DNA from: Prado023 sp963700395
GTDB lineage: Bacteria > Actinomycetota > Actinomycetes > S36-B12 > CAIYMF01
Direction: 5' to 3'
Assembly: GCA_963700395.1 (NCBI GenBank)
Contig: CAVOXI010000003.1
Coordinates: 124,001-188,000 of the forward strand
DNA length: 64,000 bases
Below, in pieces: positions 42,323 to 49,962 of this stretch; the first letter of the stretch is position 1, and each line of letters begins with the position of its first letter. The notes below the pieces were generated by a model. The model did no database searches and was not told where the DNA came from. It saw nothing but the letters and a program-made list of their open reading frames with translations. Position numbers and translations under genes: made by a program.

Positions 42323-43945
42323 TCACATCCGGAAGACGCCGAAGTTCGACGTCCCCTTGACCTCGTTGGAGTGGATCGCCGACAGGGCGAAGCCCAGGAC
42401 CGTCCGGGAGTCGCGCGGGTCGATGATCCCGTCGTCCCACACCCGGCCGGTCGCGAACAGCGCGGTGGATTCCCGCTCGATCTGGTCCTCAAGGCCCTGG
42501 CGCATCGGAGCGAAGGCCTCGTCGCTCCACGGGATGCCCAGCTTCTCCGCCTTCTGGCGGGCCACGATCTCCATGACGCCAGCGAGCTGCTTGGGCCCCA
42601 TCACCGCGATCCGGTGGTTCGGCCAGGTGAAGATGAACCGCGGGTTGAACGCGCGCCCCGCCATGCCGTAGTTGCCGGCGCCGTAGGAGGCCCCGACCAT
42701 CAGCGTGATGTGCGGGACCGTCGAGTTCGAGACGGCGTTGATCAGCTTGGCCCCGTCCTTGATGATGCCGCGCTGCTCGTAGCGGGTCCCGACCATGAAG
42801 CCGGTGGTGTTCTGCAGGAAGATGATCGGGGTGTCGTGCCGGTTGCACAGCTGGATGAACTGCGCGGACTTCTGCGACTCCTCGCTGAACAGGATGCCGT
42901 TGTTCGCGATGATCCCGACCGGGTAGCCCCCGAGCTCCGCCCAGCCGGTGACCAGCTGCGAGCCGTACAGCGCCTTGAACTCCTCGAACCGGGAGCCGTC
43001 GACGATGCGCGCGATGATCTCGCGGGTGTCGAACGGCACCCGCACGTCGGCGCTGGCGATGCCGAGCAGCTCCTCGGGGTCGAGCACCGGGGCGTCCGGG
43101 ACGGCTGTCCGCGGCGCGGGTCCGAGCTTGTGCCAGTTGAGGTGGCCGACGATCGTGCGCCCGATCCGCAGGGCGTCGAGCTCGTCCTCGGCGAGGTAGT
43201 CCGACAGCCCCGAGACCCGGGCGTGCATCTCCGCCCCGCCGAGGTCCTCCTCGATCGCGTCCTCGTTGATCGCCATCTTCACCAGGGGCGGGCCTGCCAG
43301 GAACACCTTCGCCGACTGCTTCTGCATGACGATGTAGTCGCTCATGCCGGGCACGTAGGCCCCACCGGCAGTCGAGGACCCGAAGACGAGGGTGATCGTG
43401 GGGATGTTCGCCGCCGACATCTGGGTCAGCTTGCGGAAGCTCGCCCCACCGGGGACGAACACCTCGGCCTGGTTGGGCAGGTCCGCACCGCCGGACTCGG
43501 TGAGGTTCACCAGCGGAAGCCGGTTGCGCTCGGCGATGTCCATGGCGCGCAGTGCCTTGTGCATCGTCATCGGGCTCTGCGCCCCGCCCTTGACGGTGGG
43601 GTCGTTGGCGCTGACCAGGCATTCGACGCCGTTGACCCAGCCGATGCCGGTCACCAGGCCCACGCCCAGCTCGTCCTTGGAGCCCCAGCCCGCCAGCGGT
43701 GAGAGCTCGAGGAACGGGCTGTCCGCGTCGAGCAGGACAGCGATCCGCTCGCGAGGCAGCAGCTTGCCGCGGTCGCGGTGCCGGGCAACGGCCCTGGCGG
43801 CCTTCTCGGGGTTCGATGAGCCGCCGCCGGCGACCACCGTTGCGTTGAGCTTCTCGATCTCGGCCAGGGCCGCCGTCATCGCGTCCCGGTTGGCCCGGAA
43901 CGTCTCGGAGCGGGGGTCCACCGACGTGCGCATCACCGGTTTCAC
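42323..43945 (-). CDS. Acyl-CoA carboxylase beta subunit (methylcrotonyl/geranyl-CoA carboxyltransferase)
   Basis: 540 residues. Carboxyltransferase with LLDADSPFLELSPLAGWG and VSANDPTVKGGAQSPMTMHK; FGSSTAGGAYVPGMSDYIVM (oxyanion hole) and FLQNTTGFMVGTRYEQRGII are the other key blocks. It ends NFGVFRM, typical of the MccB/AtuC/LiuB group and unlike the propionyl-CoA type at 18527. GTG 43945 is chosen over ATG 43933 because a -10 box (TAACGT, minus strand) lies eight bases before the GTG. The operator at 43951-43986 is shared with the TetR operon, which argues for control by that TetR. Confidence 0.9.
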   Translation of the reverse strand: MKPVMRTSVDPRSETFRANRDAMTAALAEIEKLNATVVAGGGSSNPEKAARAVARHRDRGKLLPRERIAVLLDADSPFLELSPLAGWGSKDELGVGLVTGIGWVNGVECLVSANDPTVKGGAQSPMTMHKALRAMDIAERNRLPLVNLTESGGADLPNQAEVFVPGGASFRKLTQMSAANIPTITLVFGSSTAGGAYVPGMSDYIVMQKQSAKVFLAGPPLVKMAINEDAIEEDLGGAEMHARVSGLSDYLAEDELDALRIGRTIVGHLNWHKLGPAPRTAVPDAPVLDPEELLGIASADVRVPFDTREIIARIVDGSRFEEFKALYGSQLVTGWAELGGYPVGIIANNGILFSEESQKSAQFIQLCNRHDTPIIFLQNTTGFMVGTRYEQRGIIKDGAKLINAVSNSTVPHITLMVGASYGAGNYGMAGRAFNPRFIFTWPNHRIAVMGPKQLAGVMEIVARQKAEKLGIPWSDEAFAPMRQGLEDQIERESTALFATGRVWDDGIIDPRDSRTVLGFALSAIHSNEVKGTSNFGVFRM

Positions 43946-43950
43946 GAAAG

Positions 43951-43986
43951 TTGACGTTAGCGTCAAGTTGACACCAGCGTCAAGTT
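43951..43986 (-). promoter_or_regulatory. Tandem palindromic operator with embedded promoter, acyl-CoA carboxylase operon
   Basis: Two palindromes 17 bp apart: TTGACGTTAGCGTCAA (43951-43966) and TTGACACCAGCGTCAA (43968-43983), each followed by GTT. Reading the minus strand, TTGACG (-35), 18 bp, TAACGT (-10), eight bases, GTG 43945. It matches the TetR-operon site at 34990-35025 in 33 of 36 bases, in the same spacing and orientation. Confidence 0.75.
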
Positions 43987-44084
43987 CACAGCGGGTGCCC
44001 GGAGCCGCCGTCGCAGGACCATCCGCCGACCCGTCGGGCGATCCCGACGATCCGCCCCACCAGGTCCCGGCGAGCGCCCCGACA

Positions 44085-44098
44085 CTACCCACGGGTAG
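44085..44098. promoter_or_regulatory. Palindrome CTACCC-AC-GGGTAG upstream of the 116-residue protein
   Basis: Perfect 6-bp arms with a 2-bp spacer, 82-95 bp before ATG 44180 and within the intergenic region shared with the carboxylase operon. Candidate operator or promoter-proximal site; the regulator is unknown. Confidence 0.35.
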
Positions 44099-44179
44099 AA
44101 CCGGCCAGTAACTGGATCGCACACGCCGGGTGTGGCAATGCTTGCCGCACGAGCACGTTTCCCACCTGGAGGTCAGGCC

Positions 44180-44530
44180 ATGTTCACTGTCGACGAGACG
44201 CCCGCCCACGTTGTGGCCACCCCCGCCGCCCGGGCCCACCTGCGCACGCTGGCCGAGGCCCGAGGTGACATCACGGTGCTGCTGACTGAGAAGGGCGCAG
44301 CAGTCCTGAAGGCCGGCCAGCAGCCCCCCGCCGGCACCGTGTACCTGGGCCAGCTCGACGAGGCCAGCGACGTCACATGCGTCGCCGACGACTCGGTCAC
44401 CCGCGCCTGGTGGCGCACCCGGGCGCACCTGGACCTCTCTGAGGGCTTCGAGATGACCTACGACCTCACGAACCTCAACGAGCGCGAGCTGTTCGAGGTC
44501 CTGGCCGCAGGGCCGCTGCCCCGCTACTGA
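44180..44530 (+). CDS. Hypothetical protein, weakly DUF779-like
   Basis: 116 residues, no signal or membrane segment. GGAGG sits just before ATG 44180. HVVATPAARAHLRTLAEARG and VYLGQLDEASDVTCVADD, and WWRTRAHLDLSEGFEMTYDL near the end, recall the DUF779 outline found beside aldehyde dehydrogenases. The Cys-rich motif of that family is absent, so the link is weak. It is divergent from the acyl-CoA carboxylase operon across about 235 bp that contain a perfect palindrome. No function can be given. Confidence 0.55.
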   Translation: MFTVDETPAHVVATPAARAHLRTLAEARGDITVLLTEKGAAVLKAGQQPPAGTVYLGQLDEASDVTCVADDSVTRAWWRTRAHLDLSEGFEMTYDLTNLNERELFEVLAAGPLPRY

Positions 44531-44557
44531 GGCATCCCTGGTCGATCGGCTCCCGAT

Positions 44558-45664
44558 CTACCGCGGGTCCCGTTGCGCCTGAGCGGACCCTGACCCCGAG
44601 TTCGGCGTGACCGATTCGTGGGCCTTGCGGATGACCACGACGCGGTCGCCGGGCTGGAAGACCCGCACGGCCCCCTGGTCGAAGCGGATGACCTCCTCGC
44701 CACGCACGACCGCCAGCACGAGGTCGCCCCCGGACTGGACGTCGGCCGGGGACAGCCCGAGCTCGGACCGGGTGATCGGACGCTCCACGACCTCGAGCCC
44801 GCGGCCCGTGTCCATCAGGTCCTCGATCATCTCGCCCACGTTGGCCGACAGCATCGACAGGCCCATCAGGTTCCCCGCGGACTCTGCGTGGGTGATCACC
44901 CGATCGGCGCCGCTCTGGCGCAGCAGGTCACCCGCCGAGGCCTCCCGGGCTGCTGCCACGATCGTGGCGCTCGGGGCCATCGCCCGGACCCGCAGCGTCA
45001 CCATGATCGCGGTGTCGTCCTGGTCGGCGGCGACGATGACCTGGCTGGCCTCCGGCACACCCGCATCGCGCAGCACCTGCTCGCTGCGGGCATCCCCGAC
45101 GACGCCGGTCACCCCCAGCCGTGTCGCCTCCGCCACGGCGTATCGGTCCGAGGCGATGACCACCATGGTGCGCGGGTCCAGGCCATGGGCGAGCAGCGAG
45201 CGCAGCGCCGCCTGCCCCTTCACGCCGAAGCCGACGATCACGGTCTGGTCCTTCATGTGCTTCCTCCAGCGGTTGACCCGCGATCGCTCCCGTGCTGCCC
45301 GCGTGAGCACCTCGACGGTCGTGCTGACCAGGACGATCAGGAACAGGAACCGCAGGGGGGTGATCACGAAGACGTTGACCAGGCGCGTGGCGTCGGTGAT
45401 CGGGGCGATGTCGCCGTACCCCGTGGTCGACAGCGTGACGGTCGAGTAGTACAGGGCGTCGATGAACGAGACCCCGTTGTCCTGGCCGAAGTCGGCGTAT
45501 CCCGCGCGCTCGGAGTAGACGAGCAGCGTCGTGGCGACGACGATCCCCAACGCGATGGCGATCCGGACCCCGAGCGAGCGCGAGGCGCTGAGCCGGCGAC
45601 TCGGGAAGACCACGCGCGTCTCGCCGCGCGTCTCCTCGTCGAACAGGTGCCCCAGTTCAGCCAC
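44558..45664 (-). CDS. Potassium channel family protein with RCK (TrkA-N) domain
   Basis: 368 residues. Two membrane helices flank the pore, and the selectivity filter is TLSTTGYGDIAPI. The cytoplasmic RCK_N domain begins QTVIVGFGVKGQAALRSLL, with the nucleotide-binding glycines, and VVGDARSEQVLRDAGVPEAS follows. A TrkA_C-like ligand domain closes the protein (VRVFQPGDRVVVIRK). It should form a tetrameric K+ channel gated by a bound nucleotide or ion. It sits alone on the minus strand, 62 bp from the SET gene stop. Confidence 0.93.
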   Translation of the reverse strand: MAELGHLFDEETRGETRVVFPSRRLSASRSLGVRIAIALGIVVATTLLVYSERAGYADFGQDNGVSFIDALYYSTVTLSTTGYGDIAPITDATRLVNVFVITPLRFLFLIVLVSTTVEVLTRAARERSRVNRWRKHMKDQTVIVGFGVKGQAALRSLLAHGLDPRTMVVIASDRYAVAEATRLGVTGVVGDARSEQVLRDAGVPEASQVIVAADQDDTAIMVTLRVRAMAPSATIVAAAREASAGDLLRQSGADRVITHAESAGNLMGLSMLSANVGEMIEDLMDTGRGLEVVERPITRSELGLSPADVQSGGDLVLAVVRGEEVIRFDQGAVRVFQPGDRVVVIRKAHESVTPNSGSGSAQAQRDPR

Positions 45665-45725
45665 GGGGGAAATCTACGCCGTCGCCGCCGCCCGCGTGCC
45701 TCGTACGGCCGGGCGGCGCCGCCCA

Positions 45726-46247
45726 CTACAGCGGGGCTGACCCGCTGCGCCCGTGCTGGGCGGCGATCCGCCGCGCGATGTAGGGCGAGAACCATCCGTT
45801 GTTGGCCATCTGGAAATCCCGGTCGCGCCAGTCGTCCCCGGTGACCCGACCGCGGCATCTCGGCGCCCCGCACACGCAGTCGAACTCGTCGTACGGGCTC
45901 GCATCGCAGGTCCCGTAGTCGAAGGTCAGCTCCTCCCCCACGGCCACGTCGTACCGGGCGACCAGCACCGCCTCGCCGAGCAGCCCGCACGTGGGGTCGC
46001 ACGAGTGGTTGATCAGGTCCCCGTCCTCGACCTCGGGCGCGGCGAGCAGGTACAGGTCGTCGGCGATCTGGATGGAGCGCGAGACGCGCGGCCCATCGAA
46101 GTCGGGAAGCTGGCTGCCCGTGACCACGTAGCCCCCGAACGCAGCGACGACCTCCCCGACGTGGATCGCCTCGAGGGCGAACGATCCGTGCCCGTGCTCA
46201 CCCACGTCGCGCACGACAGCCTTCGGCGTGAGCCAGCTGTGCAGCAT
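45726..46247 (-). CDS. SET domain-containing protein
   Basis: 173 residues, a bacterial SET-domain protein (putative protein-lysine methyltransferase using SAM). The catalytic signature is LINHSCDPTCGLLG plus ELTFDYGTCDASPYDEFDCV, the pseudoknot of the SET fold. The post-SET Cys motif C-x-C-x4-C is in CVCGAPRCRGRVTGDDW and would bind zinc. ATG 46247 follows AGGAGGTTCG. SET genes are uncommon in bacteria; the protein target is unknown. It is divergent from bpa, 49 bp between starts. Confidence 0.87.
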   Translation of the reverse strand: MLHSWLTPKAVVRDVGEHGHGSFALEAIHVGEVVAAFGGYVVTGSQLPDFDGPRVSRSIQIADDLYLLAAPEVEDGDLINHSCDPTCGLLGEAVLVARYDVAVGEELTFDYGTCDASPYDEFDCVCGAPRCRGRVTGDDWRDRDFQMANNGWFSPYIARRIAAQHGRSGSAPL

Positions 46248-46296
46248 CGAACCTCCTGGGGAGCGGGTCGCGAGGTGTGGGGGCGACAATGGTTCC

Positions 46297-46848
46297 ATGA
46301 CTGAGCAGCCCGACGAAAACGCTGGTCCCGACGGCAGCCTCGGCCAGGTCGTCATCGTCGGTCCCGACGGCCAGCCGATCGCGACCGCGGAGGAGTCCAA
46401 CGAGCCGTCGGTCGCCGACCTGATCGAGCAGCCCGCGAAGGTGATGCGGGTCGGGAGCATGATCAAGCAGCTGCTCGAGGAGGTCCGCTCCGCACCGCTG
46501 GACGACGCCTCACGTGCCCGGTTGCGCGACATCCACCAGCGCTCGATCGTCGAGCTGGAGTCGGGCCTGGCGCCCGAGCTCGTCGAGGAGCTCGACCGCC
46601 TGTCGCTCCCGTTCAGCTCGGAGTCCATCCCGACCGACGCCGAGCTGCGGATCGCCCAGGCCCAGCTCGTGGGCTGGCTCGAGGGCCTGTTCCACGGGAT
46701 CCAGACCGCCCTGTTCGCCCAGCAGATGGCCGCACGCGCGCAGTTCGAGCAGATGCGTCGGGCGGCGATCACCGCCGAACCCGAGCAGATCCCCACGCCG
46801 GGCCCCGACGGGCATCGCCGCGGTGGCACGGGCGGGCCCTACCTGTAG
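46297..46848 (+). CDS. bpa: Bacterial proteasome activator (Bpa/DUF2587)
   Basis: 183 residues. The ATP-independent activator forms a ring that opens the gate of the 20S proteasome. The core four-helix region starts IEQPAKVMRVGSMIKQLLEE and includes SLPFSSESIPTDAELRIAQA plus LEGLFHGIQTALFAQQMAAR. The extreme C-terminus is GPYL, equivalent to the GQYL tail that docks into the proteasome. The gene implies the host carries a proteasome, though no prcAB is in the window. ATG 46297 lacks a clear ribosome site. Confidence 0.9.
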   Translation: MTEQPDENAGPDGSLGQVVIVGPDGQPIATAEESNEPSVADLIEQPAKVMRVGSMIKQLLEEVRSAPLDDASRARLRDIHQRSIVELESGLAPELVEELDRLSLPFSSESIPTDAELRIAQAQLVGWLEGLFHGIQTALFAQQMAARAQFEQMRRAAITAEPEQIPTPGPDGHRRGGTGGPYL

Positions 46849-46871
46849 GGGCCGCTCGGTATCCGCCCGTC

Positions 46872-46912
46872 GTGTCATCGATCAGGCAATCACACTGCTG
46901 GATCGATGACAC
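46872..46912. repeat. 41-bp palindromic element, copy A
   Basis: Perfect 12-bp inverted arms GTGTCATCGATC/GATCGATGACAC around a 17-bp centre. It lies 24 bp after the bpa stop and 75 bp before serS. Same length and arm type as copies at 55762-55802 and 56789-56829. It could also act as a hairpin terminator, though no T-run follows. Confidence 0.8.
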
Positions 46913-46973
46913 ACAAGGCCCGCGTAGGGGCAGGCGGTCGCCGACAGCGCCGTGGCGCTGGAGCTGCGACGCG

Positions 46974-46979
46974 TAGGCT
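46974..46979 (+). promoter_or_regulatory. -10 box of serS, leaderless spacing
   Basis: TAGGCT is followed by eight bases and GTG 46988, with no ribosome site. Confidence 0.5.
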
Positions 46980-46987
46980 GTGCGCTC

Positions 46988-48265
46988 GTGATCGACCTGC
47001 GCCTGCTCCGTGAGGATCCCGACCTGTTCCGCGCCTCCCAGTCGGCCCGCGGGGAGGACCCCGCACTGGTCGACGAGCTGCTCGCCGCCGACGAGTCCCG
47101 CCGCAGTGCCGGCACCCGCTTCGATGTCCTGCGCACCGAGCAGAAGGGCCTCGGCAAGCAGGTCGCGAAGGCCTCGGCCGAGGACCGGCCCGGCCTGCTT
47201 GCGCGCGCCAAGGACCTCGCCGATTCGGTCAGGGCCGCCGAGGCGGAACGGGCGGAGGCCACCGCCCGCGCCGAGGCACTCGTGCTGGCGATCTCCAACC
47301 TCGTCCACCCGGACTCCCCCCGTGGCGGCGAGGAGGACTTCACGGTCCTCGAGGAGCGCGGCAGCATCCGGGACTTCGCCGCCGAGGGCATCACGGTCCG
47401 CGACCACCTCGAGCTCGGTGAAGCCCTCCGGGCGATCGACGTGGAGCGCGGCGCGAAGGTGTCCGGGTCCCGGTTCTACTACCTCACCGGCATCGGGGCG
47501 CTGCTCGAGCTCGCCCTGATCAACCTCGCGATGGCGCAGGCCACGGCCAACGGGCTCACGCCGATCATCCCGCCAGCGCTGGTGAAGCCGGCGGCGATGG
47601 AGGGCACCGGGTTCCTCGGCCAGGCGGCCGAGAACGTCTACCGCCTCGAGGCCGACGACCTGTACCTCGTCGGCACCGCGGAGGTGCCGCTCGCGGCCTA
47701 CCACTCCGACGAGATCCTGCCCGCCGACTCGCTGCCGCGGCGCTTCGCCGGCTACTCGCCCTGCTTCCGACGCGAGGCCGGGTCATACGGCAAGGACACC
47801 CGGGGCATCTTCCGCGTGCACTGGTTCGACAAGGTGGAGATGTTCTCGTTCACCGCACCCGAGGACGCCGAGGCCGAGCACGCCCGCCTCCTCGAGTTCG
47901 AGAAGCAGTTCCTCGACAGCCTCGAGCTGCCCTACCGCGTGATCGACGTCGCCACCGGTGACCTCGGCGCCAGCGCGACCCGCAAGTTCGACTGCGAGGC
48001 CTGGATCCCCTCGCAGGGCCGCTACCGCGAGCTGACGTCGGCCTCGAACTGCACGACGTTCCAGGCCCGTCGGCTGCGCGTGCGCGAGCGGGCCGCCGAC
48101 GGGACCATCCGTCCGCTGGCCACGCTGAACGGGACCCTCGTGGCGATCCCGCGCACGATCATCGCGATCCTGGAGAACCACCAGCAGGCCGACGGATCGG
48201 TGCACGTGCCGGTCGCGCTCCAGCCGTACCTCGGGGGACGCACCACGCTCGAACCCCCGGCCTGA
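46988..48265 (+). CDS. serS: Seryl-tRNA synthetase
   Basis: 425 residues; charges tRNA-Ser, including the UGA isoacceptor at 29652. GTG 46988 is the N-terminus (VIDLRLLREDPDLFRASQSA), which is the conserved SerRS start. The N-terminal coiled-coil arm spans about 30-105. Class II motifs are seen as motif 1 (IIPPALVKPAAMEGTGFLGQ), motif 2 (CFRREAGSYGKDTRGIFRVH) and motif 3 (LNGTLVAIPRTIIAILEN). Full length and intact. The leaderless promoter and upstream palindrome A are described separately. Confidence 0.97.
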   Translation: MIDLRLLREDPDLFRASQSARGEDPALVDELLAADESRRSAGTRFDVLRTEQKGLGKQVAKASAEDRPGLLARAKDLADSVRAAEAERAEATARAEALVLAISNLVHPDSPRGGEEDFTVLEERGSIRDFAAEGITVRDHLELGEALRAIDVERGAKVSGSRFYYLTGIGALLELALINLAMAQATANGLTPIIPPALVKPAAMEGTGFLGQAAENVYRLEADDLYLVGTAEVPLAAYHSDEILPADSLPRRFAGYSPCFRREAGSYGKDTRGIFRVHWFDKVEMFSFTAPEDAEAEHARLLEFEKQFLDSLELPYRVIDVATGDLGASATRKFDCEAWIPSQGRYRELTSASNCTTFQARRLRVRERAADGTIRPLATLNGTLVAIPRTIIAILENHQQADGSVHVPVALQPYLGGRTTLEPPA

Positions 48266-48345
48266 CCTCGGCTGAGCCCCGGCCCGACGACAGCTGAGCC
48301 TCGTTGCCGGGAGCGCGACCGAACCCGGCGTGGAAGGATCGCATC

Positions 48346-49338
48346 ATGGCCGACAGCCCGCACCGGACCCTCAGGCCGAGCCCGGAGGAGGACCTGCCCG
48401 GCGACGGGGAGATCCTCCCCGATGACATCGGGGTGCGGGCGGGCGGTCACGTCGAGGTGGACCTCGATGCCCCCATCCCCGTCCCCGACGGCATCGCGAT
48501 GGTGGGCTCCGACCTGGACGGGACGTTGCTGTCCCCGACCCTCGAGGTCGGGGCTCGCGCCCTCGCGGCGATCCCACGGCTCGGGGCCGCGGGCGTCGAG
48601 TTCGTCTACGTGACAGGTCGCCCGCCGCGCTGGCTGCGCCCGATCATGGGCCAGACGGGTCATGCGGGGATGGCCGTCTGCGCCAACGGGGCCCTGGTCG
48701 TCGACCTCGCCGAGGAGCGCCTGGTGCGCAGCACCGCCATGGAGCAGGACCTGGCAGCCGCAGTGGCGTTGCGCCTGAGGGAGCTCGTCCCCGGGATCAC
48801 CTTCGCCCTCGAGCGCCTCATCGAGGGCGCGGACCAGGCACGCGACCTCGATCGGCTCACGGTGGTCGGCTTCGAGCCTGCGTACGACCCGCCGTGGGCG
48901 CGCATGCCCGGCGTGGAGAGCGGCGACGTCCTCGACCTGATCATGCGCGGCGAGCCGGTCAAGCTCCTGGCCGCCCCCGCGTCGGGCACGGGCCACGACT
49001 CCGACTCCCTGCTCGCGCTGGCCGAGGCGGAGTTCGCCGGCGCGCTGCACATCACCCACTCGGGGACCAGGGACGTCCTGATCGAGATCATGTCCGGCGA
49101 GATCGACAAGGGGGTCGGCTTCCTCGAGGTGGCAGCACTTCGTGGGATCGACGTGGACCGGACGGCCGCGGTCGGGGACATGCCCAACGACATCGCGCTG
49201 ATCCGTGCCGCCGGCACCGGGTACGCCGTCGCCAACGCCCACCCGTCAGCCCGCGAGGCCGCCGACCACGTGATCCCGAGCAATGCCGACGACGGCGTCG
49301 GGCGGTTGCTGGAGGCGATCCTGGCGGTGCAGCGATGA
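48346..49338 (+). CDS. HAD-superfamily hydrolase, Cof-like phosphatase
   Basis: 330 residues. HAD motif I is MVGSDLDGTLLSPTLEVG, motif II region FVYVTGRPPRW, motif III Lys in GEIDKGVGFLEVAALR, and motif IV VGDMPNDIALIRAAGTGYAV. It has a C2-type cap as in Cof phosphatases of sugars or nucleotides. Residues 1-50 are a disordered acidic tail. ATG 48346 follows GGAAGG. It ends in an ATGA overlap with the rhomboid gene, giving a translationally coupled pair after serS. Confidence 0.92.
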   Translation: MADSPHRTLRPSPEEDLPGDGEILPDDIGVRAGGHVEVDLDAPIPVPDGIAMVGSDLDGTLLSPTLEVGARALAAIPRLGAAGVEFVYVTGRPPRWLRPIMGQTGHAGMAVCANGALVVDLAEERLVRSTAMEQDLAAAVALRLRELVPGITFALERLIEGADQARDLDRLTVVGFEPAYDPPWARMPGVESGDVLDLIMRGEPVKLLAAPASGTGHDSDSLLALAEAEFAGALHITHSGTRDVLIEIMSGEIDKGVGFLEVAALRGIDVDRTAAVGDMPNDIALIRAAGTGYAVANAHPSAREAADHVIPSNADDGVGRLLEAILAVQR

Positions 49339-49940
49339 CCGTCGCGCCCACGCCCTCCCGCCGTCGCGCGCTCGACCGCCTCGGCCCGGCCGGTCCGCCC
49401 CTGATCCTGCTGGCGGCCATGTGGATCCTGGAGACCCTCGACGTCCTGCTGCGCGGGCGCCTGGACGGCGGCGGGATCCAGCCCCGGGAGTCCGACGGGC
49501 TCATCGGGATCCCGCTCGCGCCGCTGCTGCACGGCGGGTATGCGCACCTGCTGTCCAACACCATCCCGCTGCTGGTCCTCGGGACCCTCGTCGCCGCCAG
49601 CGGGAGGGGCGTCTTCTGGAGGGTCACGGCCGTCGTCGCGCTGCTCGGGGGGCTGGGGACATGGCTGATCGCCCCCGCCGACACGGTGACCATCGGGGCC
49701 AGCGGCCTCGTGTTCGGCTACCTCGGGTACCTGCTGGTCGCGGGCATCCGCACCAGGCACTGGCGCGACCTGCTGATCGGCGCCGCCGTCCTCGTCGTCT
49801 ACGGGACGCTCCTGCTCGGCGCGCTGCCCTGGGCGGTCGCGTCGAACGTCTCCTGGCAGGCGCACCTCACCGGGGCCATCGCGGGCGGCCTGGCCGCATG
49901 GTGGTTCGCGCCCCGCCCGGTGGCGCGGACGCGCCCCTGA
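49335..49940 (+). CDS. Rhomboid-family intramembrane serine protease
   Basis: 201 residues, six hydrophobic segments. The catalytic Ser is in TIGASGLVFGYLGY, with HLLSNTIPLLVLG giving the oxyanion Asn/His and the catalytic His in SWQAHLTGAIAGGLAAW. It cleaves membrane substrates of unknown identity. ATG 49335 overlaps the phosphatase stop (ATGA). Its 3' end faces pheA. Confidence 0.93.
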   Translation: MTVAPTPSRRRALDRLGPAGPPLILLAAMWILETLDVLLRGRLDGGGIQPRESDGLIGIPLAPLLHGGYAHLLSNTIPLLVLGTLVAASGRGVFWRVTAVVALLGGLGTWLIAPADTVTIGASGLVFGYLGYLLVAGIRTRHWRDLLIGAAVLVVYGTLLLGALPWAVASNVSWQAHLTGAIAGGLAAWWFAPRPVARTRP

Positions 49941-49962
49941 CCCCGCTGCTCACCCGGGTCGG

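Noticed and set aside
39858..42671. Long plus-strand open frame over the radical SAM and biotin carboxylase genes
   Set aside because: His/Gly/Arg-rich shadow translation with no domain. The minus-strand genes are complete.
46872..46912. T-box or riboswitch leader for serS
   Set aside because: The 41-bp palindrome is too short for a T-box. It also occurs twice at unrelated genes, and serS seems to be leaderless from the -10 box at 46974.
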